Source: SVTX01 sp045585895 (GTDB lineage Bacteria; Bacillota; Clostridia; Oscillospirales; CAG-272). From it: 64,000 bases of DNA. Position 1 is the first letter of the stretch. Every line of letters starts with the position of its first letter. The stretch lies in contig JAZMZI010000051.1 in assembly GCA_045585895.1 (NCBI GenBank), positions 21,200 to 85,199 on the forward strand, in the 5' to 3' direction. A program made the position numbers and the translations under genes. The notes beneath the pieces were generated by a model. That model had not been told where the DNA came from and ran no database searches. It worked only from the letters and a program-made list of their open reading frames with translations. Shown piece by piece: positions 1 to 7,752 of this stretch.

Positions 1-261
1 GAAATCGAGAAAAAAGCAAGTGTCGCAAGCCGCAAGCCGCAGCTCCATCGTTGAGCCGTAATTACCGTCAATTATCCATTCGTCAGCATCAAGAACGGCA
101 GAAAGCCTTTCGCGAAAAAGGCTCTTATCAACCGTGGTTTTATCGGAGTTCCAATACATCATATCGAGATGATAAAGCGGAAGCCTCGTCTTTTTATGCA
201 ATGACCGTGAAAAGGTGCTTTTGCCGCTTCCCGGACAGCCGATCACTATTATTTTTTTCAT
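1..261 (-). CDS. P-loop kinase, adenylate kinase/topology-modulation type (3' end cut by window)
   Basis: The minus-strand frame is open from an ATG at 259-261 to the window edge, giving 87 codons with no stop, so the C-terminus lies outside. The N-terminus has a Walker A loop, GCPGSGKST, at residues 8-16. It is followed by YHLDMMYWN and DEWIIDGNYGSTMELRL, the pattern of small adenylate kinase-like proteins often called topology modulation proteins (FlaR). These bind ATP; their true substrates are mostly unknown. The gene starts 10 bp after the radical SAM gene stops, so the two are probably co-transcribed. The family is recognised with fair confidence, the substrate is not. Confidence 0.75.
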   Translation of the reverse strand, partial: MKKIIVIGCPGSGKSTFSRSLHKKTRLPLYHLDMMYWNSDKTTVDKSLFRERLSAVLDADEWIIDGNYGSTMELRLAACDTCFFLDF

Positions 262-271
262 ATTTTTACCT

Positions 272-1021
272 TTAAGGGGCATAACCCTTTATAATTTCCA
301 TAATGTCTTTTTCACAAACGTTTCCGTCGAGGACGTCACTGTTTGCCGAGAATGAGATACAACGCAGGTCGCGCGGGTCCTCTACGTATGGATTTTCGGG
401 CTTGGAATTCTTAAAATAATCCGAAAGATACTTAAGCGCGTTGCCCTCTGGGAAAACGATATTTCCCTCTCCCTCGGGGATATTCATATCGTCAAAGCTA
501 TTGAGAAGCTCTTTTGTTTTGCTGTTATAGGGATTTTCATCATCACGGCTTACAAGCCACGCGGGAGAAAGCTTCACGGGGATACCCATTGTTTTCGCTT
601 CTGCGGCAAAGGTTTTTACCGTGTCAAGCGGAATAGTTTCCTGATGAAAGGCGTCCACCGATAATAACAGGTCGTTTACGCCGCACTCGGCAAGCTTTTT
701 CGCAACGGAGCGGATTTGCTCAATATTCTTTGAAAAATATCCGTTGGTGATAACCTGACGGCGAGGAATATTCAACTCCTTTGCGGTACTCATAACGGCA
801 TACACCGCAGTCGGGTGCAAAAGCGGCTCGCCTCCGAACGTCATTACGGTTTTGATATCGTATTCAGCCGCGATCTTTCGCACTGCATCGGCGGCAATCT
901 GCGGGTCGATTCGTTCTCCGCAAGAAATATGATCACCTTCGGAGCAGTGCTTGCACCTTCCCGTACAGGCGTTTGTCACCGCGAATTCAATTTTATTTAA
1001 ATTCTTAAGATATTGATTCAT
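272..1021 (-). CDS. Radical SAM protein
   Basis: A 249-residue radical SAM enzyme. The iron-sulfur motif CxxxCxxC is seen as Cys19, Cys23 and Cys26, and the SAM-binding GGEP is at residues 63-66. The fold continues with VITNGYF and LLLSVDAFHQE, as in the MoaA/PqqE-like core. The C-terminal part is short and has only isolated Cys residues, so there is no clear SPASM or twitch cluster domain. It would use S-adenosylmethionine and a [4Fe-4S] cluster for radical chemistry on an unknown substrate. It is transcribed from a promoter at 1071-1099 and followed at 10 bp by the P-loop kinase gene. No peptide precursor is visible next to it, so a RiPP role is not supported. Confidence 0.85.
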   Translation of the reverse strand: MNQYLKNLNKIEFAVTNACTGRCKHCSEGDHISCGERIDPQIAADAVRKIAAEYDIKTVMTFGGEPLLHPTAVYAVMSTAKELNIPRRQVITNGYFSKNIEQIRSVAKKLAECGVNDLLLSVDAFHQETIPLDTVKTFAAEAKTMGIPVKLSPAWLVSRDDENPYNSKTKELLNSFDDMNIPEGEGNIVFPEGNALKYLSDYFKNSKPENPYVEDPRDLRCISFSANSDVLDGNVCEKDIMEIIKGYAP

Positions 1022-1070
1022 ATTTAACTTGATCCTTCACTGTGTTTTCGCAAAAAACGATTGCGATTTA

Positions 1071-1099
1071 ATTATACCACCACTCTTTTGAAATATCAA
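1071..1099 (-). promoter_or_regulatory. Sigma-A promoter of the radical SAM gene
   Basis: On the minus strand a TTGATA -35 box (1094-1099) and a TATAAT -10 box (1071-1076) are separated by 17 bp. They lie about 50 bp upstream of the radical SAM start. Confidence 0.7.
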
Positions 1100-1184
1100 G
1101 ATATAATCAGTTGATTTTCCCATTCACGCATAAAAAAGCGGAAAGACTGCATATTATCATATAAAAAGATCTAAAGGTGGGCAT

Positions 1185-1709
1185 ATGAAACAAAAGATAG
1201 GACTTTGGCAGTTGATGGGCTTCGCGGTAACGTCGCTCGGCGGAACTATTTTACACTTTTTATACGATTGGCTTGGGAAAGCCGCGTGGATAGCGCCCTT
1301 TTCGGGAGTGAACGAATCGACTTGGGAGCATATGAAGCTTCTTTTTTGGCCGATGTTTATTTTTGCGCTGGTGCAAAGCTTTTTCTTCCGCGACAGAAAG
1401 GATTTTTGGTGCGTTAAGCTTCGCGGAACGCTTTCGGGGCTTACCCTCATACCCGTTCTTTTCTACACCTACAACGGCGTTATCGGCAGATCCCCCGACT
1501 GGCTTAATATAGCAATTTTCTTTATTTCCGCGGCGATCGCTTATATTTACGAAACGAAGCTCTTTAACGAAAACAAATTGAGCTGCAAAACGCAAAGACG
1601 GGCGTTGGCAGCGCTTATAGTGATAGGAATCCTCTTTATAGTCTTCACGTTCTTCACGCCCGAGCTTGGCATTTTCAGAGACCCCTTGACGGGAACCTAT
1701 GGAATATAA
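1185..1709 (+). CDS. DUF6512-type integral membrane protein
   Basis: A 174-residue protein with about five hydrophobic helices (near residues 10-28, 48-64, 84-100, 107-121 and 140-160). The conserved stretch HFLYDWLG followed by SGVNESTWEHMKLLFWP is typical of a family of Clostridia membrane proteins annotated DUF6512, with no known function. It has a good ribosome site (AAAGGTGG) six bases before the ATG. It is divergent from the radical SAM gene and followed by a strong hairpin terminator. Nothing in the neighbours suggests a role. Confidence 0.8.
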   Translation: MKQKIGLWQLMGFAVTSLGGTILHFLYDWLGKAAWIAPFSGVNESTWEHMKLLFWPMFIFALVQSFFFRDRKDFWCVKLRGTLSGLTLIPVLFYTYNGVIGRSPDWLNIAIFFISAAIAYIYETKLFNENKLSCKTQRRALAALIVIGILFIVFTFFTPELGIFRDPLTGTYGI

Positions 1710-1750
1710 TTGCGAAAATACCGCAATTATATTTTCATTTTCATTGGACG

Positions 1751-1793
1751 CACAAAAATTGACTTGCGACGGTGTCGCAAGTCAATTTTTGTG
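1751..1793. terminator. Perfect 20-bp stem, bidirectional terminator
   Basis: Two 20-base arms (1751-1770 and 1774-1793) are exact reverse complements around a GGT loop. A-rich and T-rich ends on both sides let it work in both directions. It sits after the DUF6512-type gene and after the small reading frame on the opposite strand. Confidence 0.8.
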
Positions 1794-1818
1794 TTAAGTT
1801 ATAAATTCAATCGGATTT

Positions 1819-1983
1819 TTACCAAAGAAATACGTTATAGACACCGACGGCTATCGCCAAAGTGCAAAGGATACGCGCCAAGACGAACATTTTACGGCTT
1901 TTTCTGAACACAACGGATATCACCAACGCACCGATCACGGCGAGAACGCTTACGATACCGATCAGAATATCGAAAGGTATCAT
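1819..1983 (-). CDS. Small two-helix membrane protein or fragment
   Basis: A 54-codon minus-strand frame from an ATG at 1981-1983. It encodes two hydrophobic helices (near residues 5-26 and 33-52) joined by a basic FRKSRK loop and ends in VYNVFLW. The ATG lies at the broken end of the response-regulator remnant and no ribosome site is visible. It may therefore be the tail of a larger membrane protein fused to the remnant by deletion rather than a true small gene. No family was recognised. Confidence 0.35.
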   Translation of the reverse strand: MIPFDILIGIVSVLAVIGALVISVVFRKSRKMFVLARILCTLAIAVGVYNVFLW

Positions 1984-2146
1984 CCAGAATATACAGGTCT
2001 ACGTCAGAGCTTGCCGTGTCCACCGCCGCCTGTCCGTCCTCGGCGCACACCACTGTATAGCCTTCGCCCGAGAGCAAAAGCGTCAGCACGTCGCGTATTT
2101 CCTTTTAGTCGTCTGCAACAAGAATATATTTTTTCCCGTCTTTCAT
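1984..2146 (-). pseudogene. Response-regulator receiver remnant with nonsense codon and lost C-terminus
   Basis: Minus-strand translation from the ATG at 2144-2146 (GAGGT ribosome site upstream) starts MKDGKKYILVADD. It then meets TAA where a Glu codon is expected, and continues KEIRDVLTLLLSGEGYTVV and DVDLYILD. This is a CheY-like receiver up to and including the phosphoacceptor Asp. Just after that Asp the homology stops and the sequence passes out of frame into a membrane-helix reading frame. A nonsense change plus a deletion junction make this a dead two-component regulator. Its output domain and any partner kinase are gone from this place. Confidence 0.75.
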
Positions 2147-2268
2147 ACGTTTACCTCGAAATTTATCCGTTTATCGTTTTTCAACTTGATTGTATCACAA
2201 AACCGTCATTTTGGCAACCGATTTTTCAAATATCACCTATCCGATTTACAAGTTATGAGGATAGTAGG

Positions 2269-2904
2269 TCACGCTTCTTCTCCACCGCGGAGCTTGAGAT
2301 CGGCAAGACCGCTCTTATGAAGCAATACCGTACCCAAAAGAAGCGTACCCTGTCCGACTACGTTAACGCCCTCGGCTATCCAGTTCATAACCGCTTCGGC
2401 AAAATCCTGACTCGAAAGATATCCCATACCGAGCGAGCAGATAAAGGATATTGCAAAAATCGCTATAAGCCAAGGCTTTTTAAGCTTTACTGACAAAATA
2501 CAGAGCACTACGTCCATGATTCCAAGCCCCGCCACCATAAGTCCTACGAAAACGAAGGTTCCCGAGAATACGGGAGGAACGGTCGCCATAAGTGCGTTCC
2601 CCGACTGCTTATGTATAAGCATAGCAAGAATTCCTATACCCGCAAGCAGAAAACCGATGGATTGAACAGGAAAGAACATATGGTCAAGTGCTTCAAAATT
2701 GCATACACCCGCCGCGTAAAGCAGTTTCCACGTAGCCTTGAGCGCCCCCGCGACAGCAACGTCGATAACGCCTGCCGAGAAAAGCGCAAACGCGCCCTTG
2801 CTCATTTTGTTGTAAAGATCTCGCAGAAGGATCACGGAGGCAATCGCAAAGCAGACGACGGGAATATAATCTACCAATGCCATAGAAACGGAAAAGTCAT
2901 TCAT
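2269..2904 (-). CDS. Polytopic membrane protein of unknown function, last gene of TetR operon
   Basis: A 211-residue protein with six or seven hydrophobic helices. These include VDYIPVVCFAIASVILL near the N-terminus and LMVAGLGIMDVVLCILSVKL in the middle, and the tail is short, charged and cytoplasmic. No catalytic motif or family was recognised. It follows the DUF1295 gene by 21 bp and is the promoter-distal gene of the six-gene operon, which suggests a membrane partner for the redox proteins upstream. Confidence 0.7.
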   Translation of the reverse strand: MNDFSVSMALVDYIPVVCFAIASVILLRDLYNKMSKGAFALFSAGVIDVAVAGALKATWKLLYAAGVCNFEALDHMFFPVQSIGFLLAGIGILAMLIHKQSGNALMATVPPVFSGTFVFVGLMVAGLGIMDVVLCILSVKLKKPWLIAIFAISFICSLGMGYLSSQDFAEAVMNWIAEGVNVVGQGTLLLGTVLLHKSGLADLKLRGGEEA

Positions 2905-2925
2905 ATGCGTTCTCCTAAAGCTTTT

Positions 2926-3738
2926 TTATTTTTTCTTGTTAAGGTGATAGATGGGAAGCAAAGGAATAATTATAGGGGTCTTATCGGCGTAAGTATTGTA
3001 CTCCTCGTTTTCGCCGTAACGAGCCATCTGACGCTTTTCAAGTCTCTGAGCGCCGTTGAACATAATGTAAACGATGCATATATAAGCGAGAACGGCAACG
3101 ATCCACTGACCAACACCCTGATATGCGGTAACGCCGCTTACGAATACGCCCGTCCAGAAAAGGATCTCACCGAGGTAGTTGGGGCAACGGCAGATTCTGT
3201 AAAGCCCTTTAGTTGCGACCATATCGGGGCGAGCCTTCTTCTGCGCTGACTTCTGCTTGTCTGCAATAGACTCAAGAATAAGTCCGAATACTGAAATAAC
3301 AAATCCGACTGCGGGAACGATAAAATCGGTAGAACCGTTATCATAACGGAAAAGCATGGGGCTGACCTGAGCTACGTAAAGAACCGAAACGCACACCCAT
3401 ATAGTTACGAGAACGAATATCGGCATCTTCTTTTCACCGTTCTTTGCAAGGGTGTCCTTTGCAACGTCGGTCTTCTTGAAGGTAACGTTCTTAAGCTCTC
3501 TTACGAGAAGGAAACCCGAAAGGCGCGCGCCGTACGCAATAAAGAGCGCGGTCTGAACGAGAACTATCCAAAGAGGAGTTGACGAGGGATTGATGAGATA
3601 CATTACGAGAACGGTAATACCGCCTGCCGCTACCGCAAAGCCGTATCCGATAGAGAGAAAATATACGAACTTATAAAATCCTACGGCACAGGCAACGGCA
3701 CAGACCGCAAGAAGAATTCCTAAAAGTGACCAAGGCAT
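2926..3738 (-). CDS. DUF1295 / steroid 5-alpha-reductase-like membrane protein
   Basis: A 270-residue integral membrane protein with about seven helices. The C-terminal signature GLYRICRCPNYLGEILFWTG (residues about 177-196) is the conserved block of DUF1295 and the related isoprenylcysteine methyltransferase/steroid reductase C-terminal fold. Members of that superfamily act on lipophilic substrates in the membrane with NADPH or SAM; the exact reaction here is unknown. The tail contains EKRQMARYGENEEYNTYADKT, also typical of the family. It starts one base from the stop of the SDR/NmrA gene, so translation is probably coupled. Confidence 0.85.
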   Translation of the reverse strand: MPWSLLGILLAVCAVACAVGFYKFVYFLSIGYGFAVAAGGITVLVMYLINPSSTPLWIVLVQTALFIAYGARLSGFLLVRELKNVTFKKTDVAKDTLAKNGEKKMPIFVLVTIWVCVSVLYVAQVSPMLFRYDNGSTDFIVPAVGFVISVFGLILESIADKQKSAQKKARPDMVATKGLYRICRCPNYLGEILFWTGVFVSGVTAYQGVGQWIVAVLAYICIVYIMFNGAQRLEKRQMARYGENEEYNTYADKTPIIIPLLPIYHLNKKK

Positions 3739-3739
3739 A

Positions 3740-4606
3740 TCAGTTGTTCTCCTTTCCGAAGTATGACTTTATGTATTCGCCGAAGCTCTTTTCTCCGACT
3801 ATGGTATCGCCCACAAGGTCGTGAGAAAGGGTCCACTTGGAGAACAGAATAATGTCGTGCTTTCCTGCCTTCTTGATCTTGGGAAGGTTGGCAAGAACGC
3901 CAAAGAGCCACATAGGTGCCCACTTGATCTTAAGGGGCTTCTCTGCCGCGTCGAAGCACATCTTTGCCATTTCCTCGTAGGTGTAGGTCTCCTTACCGCC
4001 AACGTTATAGGTTGCGTTAGTATCGTTCATATGATCAACTATGAACTGTGCGAAATCGGGACAATCGACCACGTTTGCCTTTACACCGCCAAAGCCTTTG
4101 AGGAGCTGCATCTCACCCTTATCTACGTAGGGCTTGAACACCTTTGCAATATCATAAAAATATCCGGTGGGACGGTAGATTACCCAGTCCATAGCCTCTT
4201 TCTTGATCTCTTCCTCAACAAGATACTTTGCGTGAAGCATGGGAACCTTCTCTGCTCCCTTTTCGTCACAGGAAATAACCGAAATGTAGTTAAATTTCTT
4301 AACTCCTGCCGCCTTTGCCTCGGCATAAAGGTTCATGTTACCCTTATAATCGATATCGTAAGACGTTACCTTGGTGGATGCGCCCGTAAGTCCTACGGTA
4401 GTGATAACCACGTCAGCACCGTCGCAAAGTCCCTTCATGGTCTCGGGATCGGTAGCGTCGATAGCCTTGAAGGTGTATTTTCCTTCACAACCCTCTACCG
4501 CCGTCTCACGAAGGTCTGCGGCTATGACCTCGTGGTCAGCCGCGCAAAGACATTTGAGAATTTCTGCGCCAAGATTTCCAAAAGCGCCTGCAAGTACAAC
4601 TTTCAT
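3740..4606 (-). CDS. NmrA/atypical SDR-type NAD(P)-binding protein
   Basis: A 288-residue Rossmann protein. The glycine-rich loop GAFGNLGAEIL lies at residues 7-17, an acidic residue ends strand 2 (AADLRE), and VVITTVGLTG follows strand 4. The family has about this length and covers nucleotide-sugar epimerase-like and NmrA-like reductases. No canonical YxxxK pair stands out, although YISVI and HAKYLVEEEIK occupy that region. It would bind NAD(P)H and may reduce the same unknown lipophilic substrate as its DUF1295 neighbour. Confidence 0.8.
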   Translation of the reverse strand: MKVVLAGAFGNLGAEILKCLCAADHEVIAADLRETAVEGCEGKYTFKAIDATDPETMKGLCDGADVVITTVGLTGASTKVTSYDIDYKGNMNLYAEAKAAGVKKFNYISVISCDEKGAEKVPMLHAKYLVEEEIKKEAMDWVIYRPTGYFYDIAKVFKPYVDKGEMQLLKGFGGVKANVVDCPDFAQFIVDHMNDTNATYNVGGKETYTYEEMAKMCFDAAEKPLKIKWAPMWLFGVLANLPKIKKAGKHDIILFSKWTLSHDLVGDTIVGEKSFGEYIKSYFGKENN

Positions 4607-4629
4607 TTTGAATCTTCTCCTTTTATGTA

Positions 4630-5556
4630 TTACTTTTTATTCTTTTCTTTGGAACGCTTGTCATTTATGATTGCCATATGCTCTGCGGTGATAAGGGTAA
4701 CGCCGTTTTCCTTCGCCCACGAAACGCATCCCTTAAGCACGACCGAGAGGAATACTCTCGGAACTCCGAGGATAGTCATAAGCGCGTCGTCGGTGAATTT
4801 TACGGTGTCGTCCACGCGGTCTGCGGCGTAGCGAACGGATTCGAGAGACGCCTGACGCATCTGAAGAAGCTCGGCTCTCATTTTCGTCTTTCTGTGGAAC
4901 CAGAAATTCTTACTGTCTCTATAACCGTAATCAACGGGAAGCGCGGGAAAATCCTTGGCTCTTACACCGTTGATAATAGCGTCGCTGTACTTCTTCTTCA
5001 TAAGGATCTTGTCGATCTTAAGGATAAAGTGCGCGCCGAACTTGCTTGTGATTCCGTTGAAATCGTTGTAGGGCCCCTCGTATCCGTTAAGCTCTCCCGC
5101 CGCGAACTTATCCGCGCCCTCAAGCTCACGAACCCAAGTACACTCAATTGCCTCGATCGCATCGGTCAAAACCATAGGTCTTTTTTCACCCGTTTCTTCC
5201 TCGATCATACTCTTTTCAAGCTTGAAGTTGCACTTGGGCATCTTCTCCTCGGGCTTGTCGCCGGGCCATGAAAGCTTGACCGCTTCCTTGAAGGTGGCGG
5301 GCTTGTCATCGATGAAGTTAAGGGTGCATTTTCCGTTGCGGAGAATGTTCTGGGCGGTATTGGAGGAGTTACGGCAACACAAAAGCATTGCGTAGTAATC
5401 CTTACCCGCTACGTAGTAGGGCTGGACCAGCGAATAGGGTCCGAGGGTGGTCTTTCCATCCTCGCAAAGAGTGGAAATGATGACCGTGGGCATCGGGAAA
5501 AACAGGGACGTCTGATAGAAGTTATCCACGATGCGAAGATTTTCAAAGCTGCTCAT
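4630..5556 (-). CDS. Flavin reductase-like FMN protein with a PCP_red-like C-terminal domain
   Basis: A 308-residue protein. Residues about 20-200 look like the split-barrel flavin reductase-like family (SLFFPMPTVIISTLCEDGKT, MLLCCRNSSNTAQNILRNG), which binds FMN. Residues about 252-308 (FTDDALMTILGVPRVFLSVV, AKENGVTLITAEHM) match the pattern of the PCP_red helical domain, found at the C-terminus of protochlorophyllide reductase subunit B and in some redox proteins. That gives a two-domain redox protein. It is 23 bp from the SDR gene and 22 bp from the TetR gene. The first domain is fairly sure; the second is inferred by motif only. Confidence 0.75.
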   Translation of the reverse strand: MSSFENLRIVDNFYQTSLFFPMPTVIISTLCEDGKTTLGPYSLVQPYYVAGKDYYAMLLCCRNSSNTAQNILRNGKCTLNFIDDKPATFKEAVKLSWPGDKPEEKMPKCNFKLEKSMIEEETGEKRPMVLTDAIEAIECTWVRELEGADKFAAGELNGYEGPYNDFNGITSKFGAHFILKIDKILMKKKYSDAIINGVRAKDFPALPVDYGYRDSKNFWFHRKTKMRAELLQMRQASLESVRYAADRVDDTVKFTDDALMTILGVPRVFLSVVLKGCVSWAKENGVTLITAEHMAIINDKRSKEKNKK

Positions 5557-5578
5557 TTTAAGTCTCCTTTATGTAATA

Positions 5579-6103
5579 TTATTTTTTTAACATCTTTTCA
5601 AACAACGGATAGACCGTTTCAAAATCAGCGCTTTCCATAGACCATGATATAAGCGCCTCGGAAATGAATTCTGCCGTAAATCTCGGTTCTTCTACCCTTT
5701 TCAGCTCGCATAACGGCAGGATAAAATCCGCGATCTGAGCGCGAAGCATTTTATGCCGTGAGGAATAGCCCGTGGGCATAAGCTTTTCCGCATCGGGGTC
5801 GGAAAACAGCTCTTTGTTTTCATCGGCAAAGGCTATAAGCAGATCGTATATTCCTTTTAAGAGAGTTTTGGGTTCGTCGGCGGGAAGGCAAGCCATAGCG
5901 TTAAGATAGGTCTTCCAATCTTCAAAAACAAAGGTCGCAACCAGCATTTCCTTTGATTCGAAATAATTATATACTGTTCCAACACCCACGCCGCACGCGT
6001 TTGCGACCGAACGAACGGTGGTTTTTGCATACCCCTGCTCCGCTATCTGCTTTTTCGCCTCGGCAAGGAGCTGCTCTCGCAGATTTTCAATGATCTTCGG
6101 CAT
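5579..6103 (-). CDS. TetR-family transcriptional repressor
   Basis: A 174-residue TetR-family regulator. The N-terminal helix-turn-helix is plain: AKKQIAEQGYAKTTVRSVAN, then CGVGVGTVYNYFESKEML. The remaining 110 residues would be the helical ligand-binding domain. It is the second gene of a six-gene operon and starts directly at the stop of the hydrolase gene (no gap). The likely operator is the 14-bp palindrome at 6871-6884 at the operon promoter, giving autoregulation. The inducer is unknown. Confidence 0.9.
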   Translation of the reverse strand: MPKIIENLREQLLAEAKKQIAEQGYAKTTVRSVANACGVGVGTVYNYFESKEMLVATFVFEDWKTYLNAMACLPADEPKTLLKGIYDLLIAFADENKELFSDPDAEKLMPTGYSSRHKMLRAQIADFILPLCELKRVEEPRFTAEFISEALISWSMESADFETVYPLFEKMLKK

Positions 6104-6853
6104 TTAATTATCCTCGTTTAACATAAATTCGCTTATATATTCAGCGGTTTTGCATATCTGTTCTTCAACGCCGATTGCAGGCTCTCCGTCGCCGTCCTGC
6201 TTGCCGTACATTCCGAAATAAGCATGACATCCGCCCTCTATGATGATCTCCGTAAAAGTCTTGGGAAGATTTGATTTGCAATCGTCATACTTTTCGCGGT
6301 TCATTACCCCGTCCTCGCTTCCAAAGACCGAAAGCACGTCAATTTCCGTGTCGGAAAGGTCAGCGGTTGAATAAGAACCAAGCAAAACGAGCCCTTCAAA
6401 ATCCTCATTGGTTTTTTGGGCGTAGGACGCCGCCATTGATCCGCCAAGCGAGTGTCCGCCAATATACCAACGCTCAACTTCGGGAAAAAGACCGCAAACA
6501 CCGTCTGCCGCGTTCATATCAAGAACCGCAAGATTGAACGGCATTTTTACAAGTACGCAAAGCGCTCCATCTGACGCGATCTGACGCATAAGAGGCTCGT
6601 AAGCAGTATATTCCACTTTACCGCCCGGATAGAAGATAAATCCGACCTCCGAATCGCTATCCCCATATGCTATCATTCCGTCGGATATCACGGTCTCCGC
6701 AACGTCAACGTTCACGGAAAAGGCTTCTATACTCGGGGTATCCGCTCTGTAATAGTCCGAAACGTAGAGCGCGACACCGCCAAAGGTCACGGCAAAGACC
6801 GCAACGACCGAAGCGGCGATAATTATTACTTTTTTATTAAATACTTTTTTCAA
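6104..6853 (-). CDS. Membrane-anchored or secreted alpha/beta hydrolase
   Basis: An alpha/beta hydrolase of about 249 residues. The best start is a TTG at 6851-6853, eight bases after GGAG; a TTG three codons earlier overlaps that ribosome site. A basic N-terminus and a 20-residue hydrophobic stretch act as signal anchor. The nucleophile elbow is GGHSLGGSMA. The later Asp (DVLSVFGSEDGV) and His (EGGCHAYFGMYG) fit the catalytic triad. It would act outside the membrane on an ester or lactone. It is the first gene of the TetR-controlled operon, ending exactly where TetR starts. Confidence 0.85.
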   Translation of the reverse strand: MKKVFNKKVIIIAASVVAVFAVTFGGVALYVSDYYRADTPSIEAFSVNVDVAETVISDGMIAYGDSDSEVGFIFYPGGKVEYTAYEPLMRQIASDGALCVLVKMPFNLAVLDMNAADGVCGLFPEVERWYIGGHSLGGSMAASYAQKTNEDFEGLVLLGSYSTADLSDTEIDVLSVFGSEDGVMNREKYDDCKSNLPKTFTEIIIEGGCHAYFGMYGKQDGDGEPAIGVEEQICKTAEYISEFMLNEDN

Positions 6854-6870
6854 ACTACTCAACTCCGTTT

Positions 6871-6884
6871 ATGAACTCGTTCAT
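6871..6884. promoter_or_regulatory. 14-bp palindrome, candidate TetR operator
   Basis: ATGAACTCGTTCAT is a perfect inverted repeat with a 2-bp centre. It lies just downstream of the -10 box (6890-6895), across the expected transcription start and ahead of the hydrolase start. A repressor bound here would block the operon that contains the TetR gene. Confidence 0.65.
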
Positions 6885-6889
6885 TTAAT

Positions 6890-6918
6890 ATTATACTTAT
6901 TCTTTTATCCGTTGTCAA
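6890..6918 (-). promoter_or_regulatory. Promoter of the TetR operon
   Basis: On the minus strand, TTGACA (6913-6918), a 17-bp spacer and TATAAT (6890-6895) form a consensus sigma-A promoter. Such strength makes repression by the encoded TetR the obvious control point. Confidence 0.8.
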
Positions 6919-7028
6919 GCCAAAAACGACAAATAACGACCGAATTACTTATACCAATTGATTATATTTGCATTATCAATATTGATATAACGAAAAACGG
7001 CTCCGCTCTAAAGCAAAGCCGTTTTTCA

Positions 7029-7559
7029 TCATTCTATTATACTTACCAATCCGTCAAGCTCCTTACGCTTCTTCGCGCGAAGCTTATCGTCGGCTTTGGC
7101 GTATCCGAGAGCGACGACGAGGCGCACAGTTCCGTCAAGCGAGCATATCTTCCGTATCTCTCCGTCGTCAAACCAGCCGAGGATGCAAGTGCCAAGCCCC
7201 TGAGCAGTCGCCTCGGCGGTGATATACGCGGCAACGATACCGATATCGATGGAACGGTAGTCGTTCTTTTTGACCTTTGCTCCAAGCGCCGCCGACGCAA
7301 CGTAAGGCATTTCGGATATTACCAGCATAACGGGCGCGTCGCTTGCAAATTTATTCATCCCCATTCCCTGCGTAGCCTTTGCCACCTTTTTGGCGGCTTC
7401 TCCCTTACATACCGTTATATGATAAGGCTGACCGTTACAGGCGGAAGGAGAGAGCCTTGCCGACTCCAAAACCGAGTTAAGCTTTTCTTGCTCTACCTCT
7501 CGCGAGGGGTCGTAGCTGCGGCAGGACTGTCTGTTCTCTGCGATCTCCGTAAAATTCAT
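7029..7559 (-). CDS. Nitroreductase-family FMN oxidoreductase
   Basis: A 176-residue nitroreductase-fold protein. The start is the ATG at 7557-7559, which has GAGGTG five bases upstream; a longer frame exists but lacks a ribosome site. N-terminal RQSCRSYDPSREV is the usual R(R/Q)SxRxF motif that holds FMN phosphate, followed by LSPSACNGQPYH. GTCILGWFDDGEIRKI and VALGYAK are the C-terminal signatures. It would reduce nitro groups, quinones or flavins with NAD(P)H. It is monocistronic, so the substrate cannot be inferred. Confidence 0.9.
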   Translation of the reverse strand: MNFTEIAENRQSCRSYDPSREVEQEKLNSVLESARLSPSACNGQPYHITVCKGEAAKKVAKATQGMGMNKFASDAPVMLVISEMPYVASAALGAKVKKNDYRSIDIGIVAAYITAEATAQGLGTCILGWFDDGEIRKICSLDGTVRLVVALGYAKADDKLRAKKRKELDGLVSIIE

Positions 7560-7687
7560 AATACACCTCAAAAGCTTATTTTTTCTTATTATATCACAAA
7601 ATCGGCGATTTTTCAACGCCGCTTGCGATTTCGGTTAAATTTTTTCGTCAAAACACGGTTTCTTTCGAGAAATTTTTCTAATAATTA

Positions 7688-7716
7688 TTGACTTTATTTG
7701 CATTTCATGCTATCAT
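7688..7716 (+). promoter_or_regulatory. Promoter of the DUF308 gene
   Basis: TTGACT (7688-7693), 17 bp, TATCAT (7711-7716), 37 bases before the DUF308 start. Confidence 0.65.
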
Positions 7717-7752
7717 ATTAATAAAGAATTTTAATCCAAAAGGAGATCTTTT

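Noticed and set aside
272..1021. RiPP maturase cassette
   Set aside because: No small precursor gene, SPASM domain, transporter or protease is adjacent to the radical SAM gene.
1984..2146. Programmed stop-codon readthrough in the response regulator
   Set aside because: The downstream half is missing and the frame is lost after the Asp, so simple decay explains it.
2926..5556. Chlorophyll-type biosynthesis from the PCP_red-like, NmrA/SDR and reductase genes
   Set aside because: No magnesium chelatase, bchL/N/B or other pathway genes are present; the similarity is at domain level only.
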